DNA of 64,000 bases. Source: Streptomyces endophytica. Its GTDB lineage: Bacteria; Actinomycetota; Actinomycetes; Streptomycetales; Streptomycetaceae. The stretch's first letter is position 1; every line of letters starts with the position of its first letter. Shown here in pieces: positions 55,827 to 64,000 of the stretch. Below the pieces are notes generated by a model. It searched no databases and was not told the origin of the DNA. It saw only the letters and a program-made list of their open reading frames with translations. Location of the stretch: assembly GCF_026153355.1 (NCBI RefSeq), contig NZ_CP110636.1:806001-870000 (forward strand). Direction: 5' to 3'. The position numbers and the translations under genes were made by a program.

Positions 55827-56926
55827 GCCGCCTCGGCCCGGCGGCCGACGATCAGGACGGTGGCGTCGTCCTTGAGGTCGCCGCCGGTGAAGCCCTCCAG
55901 GTCGGCCCGGAGGGTGCGGGCCAGCTCGGGCGGTTCCAGCCGGGTCCAGCCGGCCAGCCGCTCGCCCAGGGGGTAGAAGGTGCCGTCCGGGCCGCGCGCC
56001 TCGGTCACGCCGTCCGTGCACAGCAGGATGCGGTCGCCGGGCTCCGGGCGGACCGGTGCGCCGCGCCGCGGTTCGCCGCCGAGCGTGCCCAGGCCCAGCG
56101 GCAGCCCGCCCTCGCCGTCCCGGCGCTCGTACACCGCGCCGTCGCGGATCAGGTAGTACGGGATGTGGCCGCAGGAGAGCACCCGGCCGCGCGGCGGCGC
56201 GGTCCCGCCGTCCCGCACCTCCATCAGCAGCGCGGTGACGAACCGCTCGTCGGTGCCCTGCTCGGCCGAGCGCGTGTTGTAGCGGCCCAGTGCCTGCTCC
56301 ATCCGGTCGGCCACCGTCTCCAGGGCGTCGTGGTAGTGCGCGGCCTCCCGGAACGCCGCCAGCACCTCCAGGCCGGCGCCGATCGCCGGCATGCCCTTGC
56401 CCTGCACGTCGCCGATCATCAGCCGCAGCCCGTGCGGGGTGTCGACGGCCTCGTAGATGTCGCCGCCGACCCGGGCGCCCTCCTGGGCGGAGACGTAGAA
56501 GCCGTACGCCTCGATCGGGCCGGCGCGCAGCGGCAGCTCGCGCAGCATGGCCCGCTGCACGGTGTCGGCCACCAGGCTGGTCCGGGCGTGCAGCGCCTCC
56601 CGCTGGAGGCGGACGCGGCACAGCATCACGGAGAAGGCCGCCGCCAGGCAGGCCCCGAAGACGGCGGTGATCCGGCTGACCGGGGCCCAGTCGGCGACGG
56701 TGAAGAGGTCGACGTACGTCAGGCACACCAGGTAGACCGCCGCGACCAGGACGGTCCGCCGGAGGGAGCAGCGCAGCGCGGCGTACAGCGGGGCGATGCC
56801 CAGGAAGGCGGACTGGTGCAGTTCGGGGCCGATGTCGACCGCGTCCAGGACCGTGACGCCGACGATCACGAGGATCAGCACCACGGTGGTGCCGCGGCCG
56901 CCTTCCGGGACACGGTTGAGGGGCAT
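55793..56926 (-). CDS. PP2C-family (SpoIIE/RsbU-type) membrane phosphatase
   Basis: 377 residues. Four N-terminal helices (VVLILVIVGVTVLDAVDI, FLGIAPLYAALRCSL, VLVAAVYLVCLTYVDLF, ITAVFGACLAAAFSVML) lead into a short coiled segment and a SpoIIE domain with the metal motifs VGGDIYEAV, MIGDVQGKGMPA, SCGHIPYYLI, LLCTDGVTEARG and GGDLKDDATVLIVG. It should dephosphorylate an anti-anti-sigma (STAS) protein, coupling a membrane signal to a sigma factor; no STAS partner is in the window. Confidence 0.9.
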   Translation of the reverse strand: MPLNRVPEGGRGTTVVLILVIVGVTVLDAVDIGPELHQSAFLGIAPLYAALRCSLRRTVLVAAVYLVCLTYVDLFTVADWAPVSRITAVFGACLAAAFSVMLCRVRLQREALHARTSLVADTVQRAMLRELPLRAGPIEAYGFYVSAQEGARVGGDIYEAVDTPHGLRLMIGDVQGKGMPAIGAGLEVLAAFREAAHYHDALETVADRMEQALGRYNTRSAEQGTDERFVTALLMEVRDGGTAPPRGRVLSCGHIPYYLIRDGAVYERRDGEGGLPLGLGTLGGEPRRGAPVRPEPGDRILLCTDGVTEARGPDGTFYPLGERLAGWTRLEPPELARTLRADLEGFTGGDLKDDATVLIVGRRAEAAQLSIARAAAA

Positions 56927-57006
56927 AACACTTCAAGCCTGCGGGACGGGGCCCGACGGCGCACAGGGCGAAGGTCCCCGGGGCCGGCGGCCGGCACCGG
57001 GGATGC

Positions 57007-57612
57007 TTACAGCCAGCCCTTGTCGCGGGCCGTGCGGACCGCCTCGGCGCGGTTGCGGGCGCCGGTCTTCTGGATGGCGGTGGAGAGGTAGTTGCGGACC
57101 GTGCCCTGGGACAGGTGGAGGGCGGCGGCGATCTCGGCGTTGGTGGCGCCGTCCGCGGCGGTCCGCAGCACCTCCCGTTCGCGCTCGGTGAGCGGGCTGG
57201 CGCCGTCGGCCAGCGCGGCCGCCGCCAGCGCCGGGTCGATGACCCGCTCGCCGCGCAGCACCCGGCGCACCGCGTCCGCGAGCCGGGCCGCCGGGGCGTC
57301 CTTGACCAGGAAGGCGTCCGCGCCGGCCTCCATGGCGCGGCGCAGATAGCCGGGGCGGCCGAAGGTGGTGAGGATGACGATCTTCACGCCGGGCAGTTCG
57401 CGGCGCAGCGCGGCCGCCGCGTCCAGGCCGGTGAGGCCCGGCATCTCGATGTCCAGCAGGGCGACGTCCACGTCGTGCGCCCGGGCGGTGGCCACCACCT
57501 CGTCACCGCGCGCCGCCTGTGCGACGACCTCCAGGTCCGCCTCCAGCGACAGCAGCGCGGCCAGCGCCTCCCGGACCATCGACTGGTCCTCGGCCAGCAA
57601 CACCCTGATCAT
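57007..57612 (-). CDS. LuxR-type response regulator (DesR-like)
   Basis: 201 residues. Receiver domain: IRVLLAEDQSMVREAL with the acidic pocket, phosphoacceptor Asp54 in VALLDIEMPG, LTTFGRPGYLRRAMEAGADAFLVKD with the conserved Lys. C-terminal HTH: LTEREREVLRTAADGATNAEIAAALHLSQGTVRNYLSTAIQKTG. It is encoded downstream of its histidine kinase and ABC-2 transporter, the usual DesKR/LiaRS-like export-control cassette. Confidence 0.92.
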   Translation of the reverse strand: MIRVLLAEDQSMVREALAALLSLEADLEVVAQAARGDEVVATARAHDVDVALLDIEMPGLTGLDAAAALRRELPGVKIVILTTFGRPGYLRRAMEAGADAFLVKDAPAARLADAVRRVLRGERVIDPALAAAALADGASPLTEREREVLRTAADGATNAEIAAALHLSQGTVRNYLSTAIQKTGARNRAEAVRTARDKGWL

Positions 57613-57666
57613 GCCGGTCAGCTTAGAGCGTGGGCGGGGGCCTTCGGGCGGGCGTACGGCCGCTGG

Positions 57667-58908
57667 CTACGCCTGGCCCGGCAGCGGCTCCGGGGCGGCC
57701 TCGGTGACGGGCGGCGAGGGGGCCGGGGCGGCCAGGGGCACGTACGCGCGCAGCGCGAAGCCGCGGCCGCGCGGGGCCGGGCCGGTCTCCAGGCGGCCGT
57801 CGGTCAGGGCCAGGCGCTCGCGCAGGCCGGTCAGGCCGTTGCCGTCGTGGCCGCCGCCGCGCGGCGGCCCGATGCCGTCGTCGATGACCGCGAGGCACAG
57901 GTAGCGCCGCTCGTCGGCCTCCCACTCCTCGGTCAGCAGCAGCTCGCAGCGGTGGGCGCCGCTGTGCCGGACGACGTTGGTGACGGCCTCGCGCAGCGCC
58001 CAGGCCAGGGCGCCCTCCTCGTCTGCCGCCAGGCCCCGGTGCTCGTCGTCCAGTGCCGGGTCGACGGCGGCGGTGATGCCGGCGGTGCGCAGCGCGGCCC
58101 GGACCCCGGCCAGCTCGACGGCGATCCGGGGGCGGCGGTAGCCGGTGACCGCCTCCCGCACGTCGACCAGGGCCTGCCGGCTGACCCGTTCGATGTCGGC
58201 GACCTGGTGGGCGGCGTCGTCCGGGCGGTCCGGCAGCATCCGGCCGGCCAGCTCGCTCTTGAGCGTGATCAGGGAGAGCGAGTGGCCGAGGAGGTCGTGC
58301 AGGTCGCGGGCGAGCCGCAGCCGCTCTTCGTTGGCGGCGAGCCGGGCGACCTCCTGGCGGGCGGCGCGCAGCTCCTGGGTCGTACGGATCAGGTGCTGCA
58401 CGCCGACCATCGCGAACCCGCTGAGCAGGCAGGGCAGGGCGTACGCGAAGAGGTAGGACCGGACGTCCGGGTAGCGCGTGCCGATCAGGACGAGGGTGGC
58501 GGTCAGCGCCGGGATGGCCCACCGGGACGTCCGGAAGGGCTGGGTGACCGCGACCGCGACGGACACGAACGTGAAGAGCACCAGCCAGTTCGGGCCGAGC
58601 GTCCAGGACAGCAGCACGGCCAGTGCCGCGAGGAAGGCCACGCCCGCCCGGAGCGCGACCGAGGGCATCGGCCGGTGGGCCATGTGCCGGAAGACCAGGG
58701 CGAAGTAGACGGCGACGAACGTACAGAAACCGACCCAGCCCAGCGCCTCGTGGGCCGGGGACATCCCGCCCTCGGCGAGGCTCCCGACGGGGCCCGCGAG
58801 GTACCCGAACCAGATGGCGATCCATACGGACTTCACCAGTGCCTGGCGGCGGGTGCGCGGCGGGGCGCCGATCATCACCGGGTTGTCGTCGGTCTCCGCT
58901 CCGCTCAT
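57667..58908 (-). CDS. Sensor histidine kinase, DesK/HisKA_3 type
   Basis: 413 residues. Six N-terminal helices, then HisKA_3 (LAANEERLRLARDLHDLLGHSLSLITLKSELAGRML) with the phosphorylated His in DLHDLLGHS, and an HATPase_c domain (EEGALAWALREAVTNVVRHSGAHRC, VIDDGIGP, GLTGLRERLALTDGRLE). It signals to the adjacent LuxR-type regulator. The ATG overlaps the ABC permease stop as ATGA, so sensor and exporter are translated together. Confidence 0.92.
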   Translation of the reverse strand: MSGAETDDNPVMIGAPPRTRRQALVKSVWIAIWFGYLAGPVGSLAEGGMSPAHEALGWVGFCTFVAVYFALVFRHMAHRPMPSVALRAGVAFLAALAVLLSWTLGPNWLVLFTFVSVAVAVTQPFRTSRWAIPALTATLVLIGTRYPDVRSYLFAYALPCLLSGFAMVGVQHLIRTTQELRAARQEVARLAANEERLRLARDLHDLLGHSLSLITLKSELAGRMLPDRPDDAAHQVADIERVSRQALVDVREAVTGYRRPRIAVELAGVRAALRTAGITAAVDPALDDEHRGLAADEEGALAWALREAVTNVVRHSGAHRCELLLTEEWEADERRYLCLAVIDDGIGPPRGGGHDGNGLTGLRERLALTDGRLETGPAPRGRGFALRAYVPLAAPAPSPPVTEAAPEPLPGQA

Positions 58909-59642
58909 GCCCTGCGGGTGTCCTTCCGGTAGAGCCAGGCCGCGCCGCCGGCGAACAGCACCAGGTAGCCGGCGAGGAGGGCGATGTCCTTCACGTGTGG
59001 CGCGGCGCCGGCCTCGACGGCGGTGCCGAGCGCCGTGTACGCGTGGGTGGGCAGCCATTCGGCGATGTCCTGCACCCACTGGGGCAGGATCGTCAGCGGC
59101 ATCCACAGGCCGCCGAGGAACGCCAGGCCGAAGTAGATCAGCATGGCGATCGGGCGGACCGCGTCACCGGTGGCCAGATAGCCGATGGCGACGCCCAGGG
59201 CGGCGAAGACGAAGCTGCCGAGCCAGGTGCCGGCGGCGATCGCCAGCCACTGCCAGGCCTCCAGCCGGACGCCCTTGACGAGGGCGGCGGCGAGCATGAC
59301 CAGCACGATCGACGGCAGGCTGACGGTCGCGGCGGCGGCCATCTTGGCGGCGACGTAGCCGCGGCCCGGCAGGGCGGTCAGCCGCAGCTGCCGCACCCAC
59401 CCCTTCTCGCGCTCCTTGGCGATGCGCTCGCTGTTGCCCAGCAGCACGGCGGTCATGGCACCGAATGCTGCCATGGACACCATGAAGTACAGCCCCATGT
59501 TCAGTTTCATGCCGGGGATCGGCGAGCTGTCCGCGCCGCCGGCGATGATCAGGTACAGCGCCGGCGGGTAGATCACCGAGAAGAACATGAACTTCTTGTT
59601 GCGCAGCGCGCGGACGATCTCCAGCTTGATCAGGGTGGTCAT
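58905..59642 (-). CDS. ABC-2 type transporter permease
   Basis: 245 residues, six helices. After EIVRALRNKKFMFFSVIYPPALYLIIAGG come FMVSMAAFGAMTAVLLGNSERIAKEREKGWVRQLRLTALP, the characteristic ABC-2 loop, and ALGVAIGYLATGDAVRPIAMLIYFGLAFLGGLWMPLTILP. It forms the exporter with the ATPase upstream; the substrate may be a lipid, drug or antimicrobial peptide. ATGA overlaps at both ends. Confidence 0.92.
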   Translation of the reverse strand: MTTLIKLEIVRALRNKKFMFFSVIYPPALYLIIAGGADSSPIPGMKLNMGLYFMVSMAAFGAMTAVLLGNSERIAKEREKGWVRQLRLTALPGRGYVAAKMAAAATVSLPSIVLVMLAAALVKGVRLEAWQWLAIAAGTWLGSFVFAALGVAIGYLATGDAVRPIAMLIYFGLAFLGGLWMPLTILPQWVQDIAEWLPTHAYTALGTAVEAGAAPHVKDIALLAGYLVLFAGGAAWLYRKDTRRA

Positions 59643-60633
59643 CGGGCCGCCTCCTCGGCGGTGGCGGGGCTCTGGTCGGACGCGGTGGTGAGGGCGATGA
59701 AGGCCTGCTCCAGGCCGAGGCCGGCGACCTCCAGGTTGTGCGGGTAGAGGCCGAGTTGGTAGACGGCGTGCACGGTGGCGTCGGCGTCCTGGGACTGGAT
59801 CCGGACGGTGCGCCCGGAGCCCGCGGCGGAGCCGCTGTGGGACACGGTCAGCGAGGTCAGGTGCGGCAGGCCGTGCAGCGCGTCGTGGTCGACCGGCTCG
59901 TCGAGGTCGAAGGTGACGCGACGGGCGCCGGCCCGGGCCTTGATCTCGGCGGCGGTGCCGTCGGCCAGCACCCGGCCGCGGTGCAGCACGATCACCCGGT
60001 CGGCGATCGCGTCGGCCTCTTCGAGGTAGTGGGTGGCGAACAGCACCGTTCGGCCCTGCTCGGCCTGCCCGCGCATCGCGCCCCAGAAGGTCTGCCGGGC
60101 CGAGACGTCCATGCCGGTGGTCGGCTCGTCCAGCACGATCAGGTCGTTGGCGCCGGCGGTGGCGAGCGCGAAGCGGACCCGCTGCTCCTGGCCGCCGGAG
60201 AGCTTGTCGACCATGCGGTCGGCGATCTCGGTGATGCCGGCGGTGGCCATGATGTCGTCGAGCGGGTAGCCGCGCGGGTGCAGATCGCGGGCGAGCTTCA
60301 CCAGTTCCCGGACCTTGACGCCCTCCATCAGGCCGCCGCTCTGCAGCATGGCGCCGACCCTGCCCTGCTCGATGGCGTGCTGCGGGTCGTGCCGAAGAGG
60401 GTCACCGTGCCGGCGTCCGCACTGCGCAGGCCGAGCAGCAGGTCGAGGGTGGAGGACTTGCCGGCGCCGTTCGGGCCGAGGAGGGCGACGGTCTCGCCGG
60501 GGTGCAGCTCCAGGTTCAGGTCGGCGACCGCGCGCACCGCGCCGTAGCTCTTGCTGACCTGACGGAAGCTGACCACCGGTGCCCGGCCCGCCTCCTGGGC
60601 GGCGGTGGCTGTGCTGGTCGCTGTCGTCGTCAT
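59639..60633 (-). CDS. ABC exporter ATPase, DrrA/LolD-like (frameshifted)
   Basis: 331 residues after one base is restored near 60390. Walker A LLGPNGAGKSSTLDLLLGL, Q-loop region around AMLQSGGLMEGVKV, signature DKLSGGQEQRVRFALATA and Walker B DLIVLDEPTTGMD. The C-terminal extension (residues 230-330) is typical of DrrA-type drug/lipid exporters. The start at 60631-60633 follows a Thr/Ala-rich leader. First gene of the operon. Confidence 0.92.
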
Positions 60634-60691
60634 GCTGTCAGCTTCCCGGTCGCGCCCCGGTGTCCGGCAGTGTCGGACGTACGCACTCCGG

Positions 60692-60707
60692 CATGACATC
60701 TGTCATG
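60692..60707. promoter_or_regulatory. CATGACA-TC-TGTCATG operator candidate
   Basis: A perfect 7-bp inverted repeat with a two-base spacer, 59 bases upstream of the ABC ATPase start. DesR/LiaR-type response regulators bind dyads of this kind, so it is a plausible autoregulatory site for the operon's own regulator. A looser dyad (GTCCG...CGGAC) lies at 60662-60678. Confidence 0.55.
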
Positions 60708-60710
60708 GGG

Positions 60711-60767
60711 GAGGCCCCCTAGGGGTTCTCCCGGGGCGGTGCGCCGGGAGTGCCTCCAGGGGGCCTC
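60711..60767 (-). terminator. Nested stem-loop after the peptidoglycan-binding protein gene
   Basis: Outer arms GAGGCCCCCT (60711-60720) and AGGGGGCCTC (60758-60767) and inner arms CTCCCGG (60728-60734) and CCGGGAG (60744-60750) form a long hairpin, 26 bases after the stop of the gene at 60793. Confidence 0.65.
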
Positions 60768-60792
60768 GGGCCGGTGGTCGTACGGTCCGCGG

Positions 60793-62937
60793 TCAGCCGT
60801 CCGCGCCGACGGTCTGGACCCGCTCGGCGGAGGTGCGGCCGAGCAGCGCCTTGGCGACCGCGCTGGCCACGTCCTCGACGGTGACCGGCTTCTTCGAGCC
60901 GTCGCCCTTGGTGAGCAGCACGCCGTTGAAGGTGTCGCCGTAGAGCTCCTTCAGGGCCGTGCGGTCGTAGTACGGCACCAGCTCGCCGTTGCTGCCGATC
61001 TTGAACGACAGGAACTTCGGGATGGACTTCTGCGGGCTGAACGAGACCGTGTGGGCGCCCGAACGGACCGTCACCAGGCCGGACATCGCGGGCTCGGCGT
61101 ACTGCTTCATCGCCCGGTCCACCGCGGCCTTGCTCACCCGCGGCTGCTGGGTGCCGGCGGCGAGCACGACGGGGGTGTCGGTGCCGTTGGTGACCCGCTC
61201 GCGGTAGGCGTCGGTGACCTTCTGGCGGGACGCCTTGACGTCGATCGCCTTGTGCGGGACGCCGTAGTGGGGCACCGCCTTGCCGTTCTCGAAGGTGATC
61301 CCGCCGTCCTCGGCGGCGCCGCCGGGACCGGCGACGTTCTCCAGCGCGACGGCCAGCTTCTCGTCGTCGACGACCATGGCGGGCTTGGCCGTTCGGTCGA
61401 CACCGAACAGCGAGCCGATGACGGAGACCGGGTTGTAGTCCCGGCCGGCCGCGTTGCGGACCGTCGCCTGCGGGTCGATGTCCAGGCCCGCCTTGGCGGG
61501 CAGCAGGGTCTCGGCCTTGCCGTCGACGGTGAGCTTGAGCGGCGCGGTGCGGCGGTCCTTGAGCGCCGACTCCAGCTTCTTGACGGCCTCGTCCTTGGTG
61601 GTGCCGCCGATGTCCACGCCGAGCGCGGTGGTGCCGTTGGGCACGTCGGCGTGGTCGAGCAGCAGGCCCGCGCCGTAGGCGACGCCGGCCAGGACGACGA
61701 CCGCGACGCCGGCCAGGACCAGCTTGTTGCGGCCCTTCTTGGGCGGGTTGATCGGCTCGGGGATCTTGGGCCGCGGCTTGGGGGCCGCGCTGTCGCCGTC
61801 ACCCGGTGCGGAGGCGAACGGCGAGGGGGCCGACGGGCCGTCGGGGGTCGCCGGGATGCCGCTGACCAGGGTGTCGCCGGACACCCGGTCGCGACGGCCG
61901 GGTGCCTGGCCGCGGGTGCCGCCCTTCGGGCCGCCGGACGCCGGGCCGGCCTGGGAGCCGGGCAGACCGCCCGAGACGCCGCCGGCGCCGCGGCCGCTGC
62001 CCGGGCCGGTCAGCGGACCGGGGGCCTGCGGGGTGAGTTCGGCGGTGTCGTCGATCTTCGGTGCCGGGCTGTTGAAGCCGGGCGGGAGGTTGAGCGCCGA
62101 GTCGCCGGTGGCCGGCCCCGTGGTGGGACCGGCGGGGCCGTTCGGGCCGGCCGCCGGGGCGTCGAAGGGGCTGTGGTCCCGGGGCACGCCGGTGGGCGCG
62201 TCGAACGGCGAGGGGCTGCCGTGGCCCGCGCCGTCGAACGGCGAACCGGCGTCCCGCGGGCCGCCGTCGAAGGGCGAACCGGCGTCCCGCTGCCCGCCGT
62301 CGAACGGCGAGGGGCCACCGGACCGGGCGCCCTCGTCGAACGGCGAGCCGCCGCCCTGCGCCGCCGGGGCGTCGGAGAAGTACGGCAGGTCGGGGCGCTG
62401 GGGCGTACCGGTGCCCGACGGGCCGCGCGGCGGGGTCGTACCGCCCGGGGCGGGCGGCGCGGGGTGCGATCCGGTGCTCGACGACGAGCCGGCCGCCGGG
62501 GGCGGCCCGGCCTGCGGCTTGCGCGGCGCGAACCAGTCGCTGGTCTTCTCGCCGCGGCCGCCCGTGGTGGCGTCGTCCGCGGTGGCCTCCGGGCGGGGGG
62601 TGCTGCCGGTGCGTTCGGCACCGCGCTCGGCACCGCGCGCCGGGCGCGGGGCGCCGCGGGAACCGCCGGACGCGGCCGATCCGTTCATGCCGGACTCCTC
62701 ACCGACGGGCTTGCGCACGACGACCGGCGGGATCGGGCGGGAGCCCGGAATGTTGATCTTGATCCGCGTCGTCAGCGTGGTCTCGGTCTTGGGCTCCTCC
62801 GGCTGCGCCGCGGCACCGGGCGCCAGCGCCTCGTCGGCGTCTCCCCTGGGCGAGCCGTACGGCGGCGTCCCTGACGGGTACGCGGCTCCGCCACGGCCCC
62901 GCGGGCCGGAGGACGAACTGTCAGATTCACGACTCAA
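60793..62937 (-). CDS. Membrane protein with peptidoglycan-binding-type C-terminal domains
   Basis: 714 residues, intact. About 390 residues of disordered Gly/Pro/Ser-rich cytoplasmic leader with six SPFD repeats, one helix (KLVLAGVAVVVLAGVAYGAGLLL, about 405-427), and an extracytoplasmic part with two similar units (LGVDIGGTTKDEAVKKLESALKDRRTAPLKLTVDG and VSFSPQKSIPKFLSFKIGSNGELVPYYDRTAL) like the PG_binding_4 domain of VanW-type and L,D-transpeptidase proteins. No catalytic motif of a transpeptidase is seen. A cell-wall-associated role is inferred. The start MSRESDSSSS is the only good ATG. Confidence 0.83.
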   Translation of the reverse strand: MSRESDSSSSGPRGRGGAAYPSGTPPYGSPRGDADEALAPGAAAQPEEPKTETTLTTRIKINIPGSRPIPPVVVRKPVGEESGMNGSAASGGSRGAPRPARGAERGAERTGSTPRPEATADDATTGGRGEKTSDWFAPRKPQAGPPPAAGSSSSTGSHPAPPAPGGTTPPRGPSGTGTPQRPDLPYFSDAPAAQGGGSPFDEGARSGGPSPFDGGQRDAGSPFDGGPRDAGSPFDGAGHGSPSPFDAPTGVPRDHSPFDAPAAGPNGPAGPTTGPATGDSALNLPPGFNSPAPKIDDTAELTPQAPGPLTGPGSGRGAGGVSGGLPGSQAGPASGGPKGGTRGQAPGRRDRVSGDTLVSGIPATPDGPSAPSPFASAPGDGDSAAPKPRPKIPEPINPPKKGRNKLVLAGVAVVVLAGVAYGAGLLLDHADVPNGTTALGVDIGGTTKDEAVKKLESALKDRRTAPLKLTVDGKAETLLPAKAGLDIDPQATVRNAAGRDYNPVSVIGSLFGVDRTAKPAMVVDDEKLAVALENVAGPGGAAEDGGITFENGKAVPHYGVPHKAIDVKASRQKVTDAYRERVTNGTDTPVVLAAGTQQPRVSKAAVDRAMKQYAEPAMSGLVTVRSGAHTVSFSPQKSIPKFLSFKIGSNGELVPYYDRTALKELYGDTFNGVLLTKGDGSKKPVTVEDVASAVAKALLGRTSAERVQTVGADG

Positions 62938-63040
62938 AGCAGGTTCTCCCGGTTGGCGCTCCGCCGCTCGTCAGAGATGATCCCCGGCCTCAGGACCGGA
63001 GGGTGCCCCCAGGGCGGCGCGACGGCGCGCACCACCATAC

Positions 63041-63058
63041 TGTCCGCCGGGGCGGACA
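63041..63058. promoter_or_regulatory. TGTCCGCC-GG-GGCGGACA palindrome in a promoter region
   Basis: Perfect 8-bp inverted repeat. On the minus strand a TATGGT -10-like box lies at 63034-63039, so the palindrome overlaps the probable promoter of the peptidoglycan-binding protein gene and may be an operator. Confidence 0.45.
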
Positions 63059-63154
63059 CCCGGGGAGCTTACGAACACCGCCACCATGGGCGAACCCCCC
63101 GCGCCGGGGCCGTTCACCCGGACCCGCGCGGCATTCGTCCCGGTATGCACCACG

Positions 63155-63700
63155 TCATCCGCCAACTCGGCCGGGCCGGACGCCCGTCGTGCGCATCTGG
63201 GCCGCGGTGGCACAGATCACAGCCACCAGGATGCCGCCCAGCAGGAAGACGTAGGAGCCGGCGCCCGGACCGAAGAGGAAGTCGCCTTCCGGCCGGACGT
63301 CGCTCAGCAGCAGGAACACCGTCACCAGCCAGGCCGCGCCGGGCACCAGCGCGCCGGCGGTGGTGCCACTCGCCCGGGTGCCGCCGTAGAAGAGGCCGCC
63401 GACGGCCGCCAGCGCCAGCACCAATCCGCCCGGGAACCAGGCGGCTTGCACCAGCGTCCCGGCCAGCGCCACCAGCACACCCGCGACCAGGAGCAGTACG
63501 TATATGCCGATCCGTCCGGGGGTGAGCGGTGCCGGTCCGGCCGCGGATGCGGCGAGCGCGCCGGACCCCCCGCGGACCCCGGACCCGCCGCCGGACGCCG
63601 CGCGGGACCGCTGCCCCTCGGCCGCGCCCCCCTTGCCGCCGTTGCCGCCCTTGCCGCCGTCAGCGGCCGCGCCGCCGTTGCCGCCCTTCGCCGTGCTCAT
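63155..63700 (-). CDS. DUF6113 family membrane protein
   Basis: 181 residues. A Gly/Ala/Lys-rich start ([16 protein letters not shown]) precedes four helices: [53 protein letters not shown] and [23 protein letters not shown]6113 genes accompany mshB in Streptomyces; function unknown. The ATG overlaps the mshB stop as ATGA, so the two are translationally coupled. Confidence 0.85.
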   Translation of the reverse strand: MSTAKGGNGGAAADGGKGGNGGKGGAAEGQRSRAASGGGSGVRGGSGALAASAAGPAPLTPGRIGIYVLLLVAGVLVALAGTLVQAAWFPGGLVLALAAVGGLFYGGTRASGTTAGALVPGAAWLVTVFLLLSDVRPEGDFLFGPGAGSYVFLLGGILVAVICATAAQMRTTGVRPGRVGG

Positions 63701-64000
63701 TCCGCCGCCTCCTCAATCCGGGCACTCTCCTCCATACCCACCATTTCGCCGATACCCGCGAAGAGGTCGTCCTCCCGGTCCCCGGCCACCGCCCCCGGAA
63801 CGCCGTGCACCAGCCGATAGTGCTCCGTGCCGAACAGCGGCTGCCCCAAGTCGTTGGAGAGCGCGAAGAACGGCCCGTCGACCGCGATCTGGGTGTAGTG
63901 GGCGCGCATCGCCGCGGCCTTGGCGGCGGCGTGCTCCGGGCCGCCGGAAATCGAGGCGGTGACCTCGGAGTCCGGCACCACCCCCGGTACGTCGTCGACG
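63697..64000 (-). CDS. mshB: Mycothiol biosynthesis deacetylase MshB, C-terminal part
   Basis: The last 100 residues of a protein that continues beyond the right edge. [43 protein letters not shown] (in two blocks) is the C-terminal part of the PIG-L-type N-acetyl-1-D-myo-inosityl-2-amino-2-deoxy-alpha-D-glucopyranoside deacetylase. It removes the acetyl group from GlcNAc-inositol in mycothiol synthesis. The zinc-binding HPDD motif would lie outside the window. Its pairing with DUF6113 supports the call. Confidence 0.82.
   Translation of the reverse strand, partial: VDDVPGVVPDSEVTASISGGPEHAAAKAAAMRAHYTQIAVDGPFFALSNDLGQPLFGTEHYRLVHGVPGAVAGDREDDLFAGIGEMVGMEESARIEEAAE

Noticed and set aside
323..60633. 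Treating the broken genes as real pseudogenes
   Set aside because: Both essential and accessory genes are hit, every lesion is a net single-base loss, and all other residues remain conserved; errors in the assembly explain this better.
60739..62874. A 711-codon plus-strand open frame
   Set aside because: Complementary shadow of the peptidoglycan-binding protein gene; composition only reflects high GC.
1..64000. tRNA or rRNA genes
   Set aside because: No cloverleaf-like sequence with TTCGA/TTCAA loop context or rRNA signature was noticed in the intergenic spaces; a covariance search would be decisive.

Overview
The window is high-GC actinobacterial chromosome, almost certainly Streptomyces. 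The signs are strong GC bias at third codon positions, many GTG starts, ATGA/GTGA gene overlaps, and families typical of the genus: DUF3152, DUF3107, DUF3117, DUF6758, DUF6113, an ECF sigma factor/anti-sigma/HtrA/TatB cluster, and mycothiol deacetylase. From memory, much of the order matches actinobacterial core synteny: moeZ-DUF3152-TetR-DUF3107-ferritin-like-RhlE helicase; sigE-rseA-htrA-tatB-mrp-MgtE_N-corA; tagA-DivIVA-folP2-LOG; fdxA-dapC; mshB.

Layout. 1-3.3 kb: an alkyltransferase-like fragment and a large flippase-like membrane protein. 3.4-10.2 kb (minus): moeZ, then a tightly overlapped operon of a PelF-type glycosyltransferase, a small membrane protein, a polytopic membrane protein, a sugar-nucleotide epimerase-like protein and a spherulin-4-type TIM-barrel protein. 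This looks like a reduced Pel-type exopolysaccharide locus and is the most interesting part. 10.4-16.1 kb (minus): an oligopeptide-type ABC importer behind a palindrome, a candidate 30-codon leader peptide and two hairpins. 16.2-26.6 kb: DUF3152, hydrolases, TetR, DUF3107, ferritin-like protein, DEAD-box helicase with a Lys/Arg-rich repeat tail, SRPBCC and NYN proteins. 26.8-31.7 kb: MarC, PHP, DUF6758, a lone TnpB with intact RuvC triad, and a SUFU-domain protein. 32-38 kb: CorA, a lipoprotein, MgtE-N/CBS, DUF1003 and Mrp. 39-44.6 kb: tatB, htrA, anti-sigma factor, sigE with an ECF-type promoter, and an O-methyltransferase. 44.8-54 kb: DUF3117, crotonase, tagA, DivIVA-like, folP, LOG, dapE, a lytic-transglycosylase-like protein, a repeat-containing secreted protein, dapC and fdxA. 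54-64 kb: GNAT, SirB1-like, PP2C, a DesK/DesR-type two-component system with its ABC-2 exporter, a peptidoglycan-binding-domain protein, DUF6113 and the 3' end of mshB.

Sequence quality. About half of the genes are interrupted by frameshifts. In every case where I could follow the reading frame, the shift fits loss of single bases. Conserved housekeeping genes (moeZ, folP, dapC, mrp) are hit as often as accessory ones. I read this as uncorrected single-base deletions in the assembly rather than decay, so these genes are annotated as CDS over their full span, with the approximate break points stated. Lesions are densest between about 25.3 and 29.2 kb.
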